From: Pseudomonadota bacterium
GTDB lineage: Bacteria; Pseudomonadota; Alphaproteobacteria; Acetobacterales; Acetobacteraceae
Length of the DNA: 64,000 nucleotides
Direction: 5' to 3'
Assembly: GCA_021781835.1 (NCBI GenBank)
Contig: JAJXWD010000010.1
Span: 1-64,000 of the forward strand
The stretch's first letter is position 1; each line of letters begins with the position of its first letter. The notes under the pieces are model-generated. The model was not told where the DNA came from, searched no databases, and saw only the letters and a program-made list of their open reading frames with translations. A program made the position numbers and the translations under genes. This document shows positions 63,666 to 64,000 of this stretch, one piece after another.

Positions 63666-64000
63666 ATGCGGTTCAATGAAATCGGTCAGCAGCTGCGCGC
63701 CTACCGGATGGAGTCCGGGCTCAAGGCCGAGGAGATCTCGGCGCGGCTCGGCGTGTCGCGCGCGGCGCTGTATCGGTATGAAAAAGGCGAGGTGATCAAG
63801 CTCGACACGGTCAACCGCCTGGCCGAGCTGCTGAAAATCTCACCGCTGACGCTGCTGGGCATCGGGGTGGAATATTACGCCAAGCCCATCGGCTATGCCG
63901 AGCGGCTGCGCCAGGTCGAGGAGGCGGCGGACCAGATTTTGCAGGTGTTTGGGCCGGTTTGTTATCTCATCACCTCCGAGCGGTTCGATTCGATGCTCGG
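63666..64000 (+). CDS. XRE-family helix-turn-helix regulator, truncated by the window end
   Basis: The first 111 residues of a regulator. The Cro/CI-type HTH is at residues 5-60: GQQLRAYRMESGLKAEEISA, then LGVSRAALYRYEKGEVIKLD and LAELLKISPLTLLG. The rest (YYAKPIGYAERLRQVEEAAD, VCYLITSERFD) begins a ligand or sensor domain that is cut off. The likely start is ATG 63666 on AAACC; no other gene data are available. Confidence 0.85.
   Translation, partial: MRFNEIGQQLRAYRMESGLKAEEISARLGVSRAALYRYEKGEVIKLDTVNRLAELLKISPLTLLGIGVEYYAKPIGYAERLRQVEEAADQILQVFGPVCYLITSERFDSML

Overview
This is a 64-kb piece of a high-GC alphaproteobacterial chromosome. Small alphaproteobacterial marker families (PopZ/DUF2497, EipB/DUF1849, UPF0262, DUF1127, a short SRP RNA), the proA-nadD-rsfS-rlmH-gpmI order and the recR-ybaB-dnaX order point to Rhodospirillales, most likely Acetobacteraceae. 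That placement is inference: no rRNA is present. There is no prophage, integrase, transposase, CRISPR array or rRNA operon in the window.

Layout. 0-4.6 kb: leftward proA-nadD-rsfS-rlmH-gpmI; nadD and rsfS appear to lack ATG/GTG/TTG starts. 4.7-8.9 kb: rightward GNAT-Nudix fusion, MoaB/CinA-like protein, GDCCVxC small protein and a stand-alone fusA with a strong terminator. 9-14.5 kb: a surface-glycan patch (GT2 glycosyltransferase, a frameshifted second glycosyltransferase, a HAD protein, a Wzx-like flippase) whose first 2 kb is markedly AT-richer. 14.6-18.6 kb: lipoprotein, recR-ybaB-dnaX, SRP RNA, nudC. 18.8-27.4 kb: a Lys/Ala-rich histone H1-like protein, UPF0262, mtnA, two GSTs, pepN and a DUF482 acyltransferase. 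27.6-32.5 kb: complete livHMGFK branched-chain amino-acid transporter. 32.7-41.4 kb: tRNA-Lys, DUF1127/LysR pair, two secreted proteins, MarR, metH, a CxCC small protein and a TacA-TacT toxin-antitoxin pair. 41.4-48.7 kb: GNAT, ettA, a glycosyltransferase, a CAT-anticodon tRNA, ppa and pstSCA without pstB. 48.9-64 kb: split chromate transporter, tRNA-Cys, pcm-tolC-popZ-valS, glycosyltransferase, GNAT, STAS protein, trmJ, cysS, M20 peptidase, yraN, AI-2E-family permease and a truncated XRE regulator.

The most unusual signal is not a gene. Six copies of an exactly 106-bp palindromic element lie in this window. Each has a 35-bp hairpin beginning CTAGAGCGGG, an AT-rich spacer, and a second inverted repeat ending GATCTA. 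Five of six lie between convergent genes. In four cases (pstA, trmJ, yraN, the AI-2E permease) the terminal CTA of the element supplies the TAG stop codon of the neighbouring gene. Two direct copies flank yraN. Further hairpin families (AT-rich A/T-loop hairpins, G-rich hairpins, a GGTATTATGCC palindrome) fill most other intergenic gaps.
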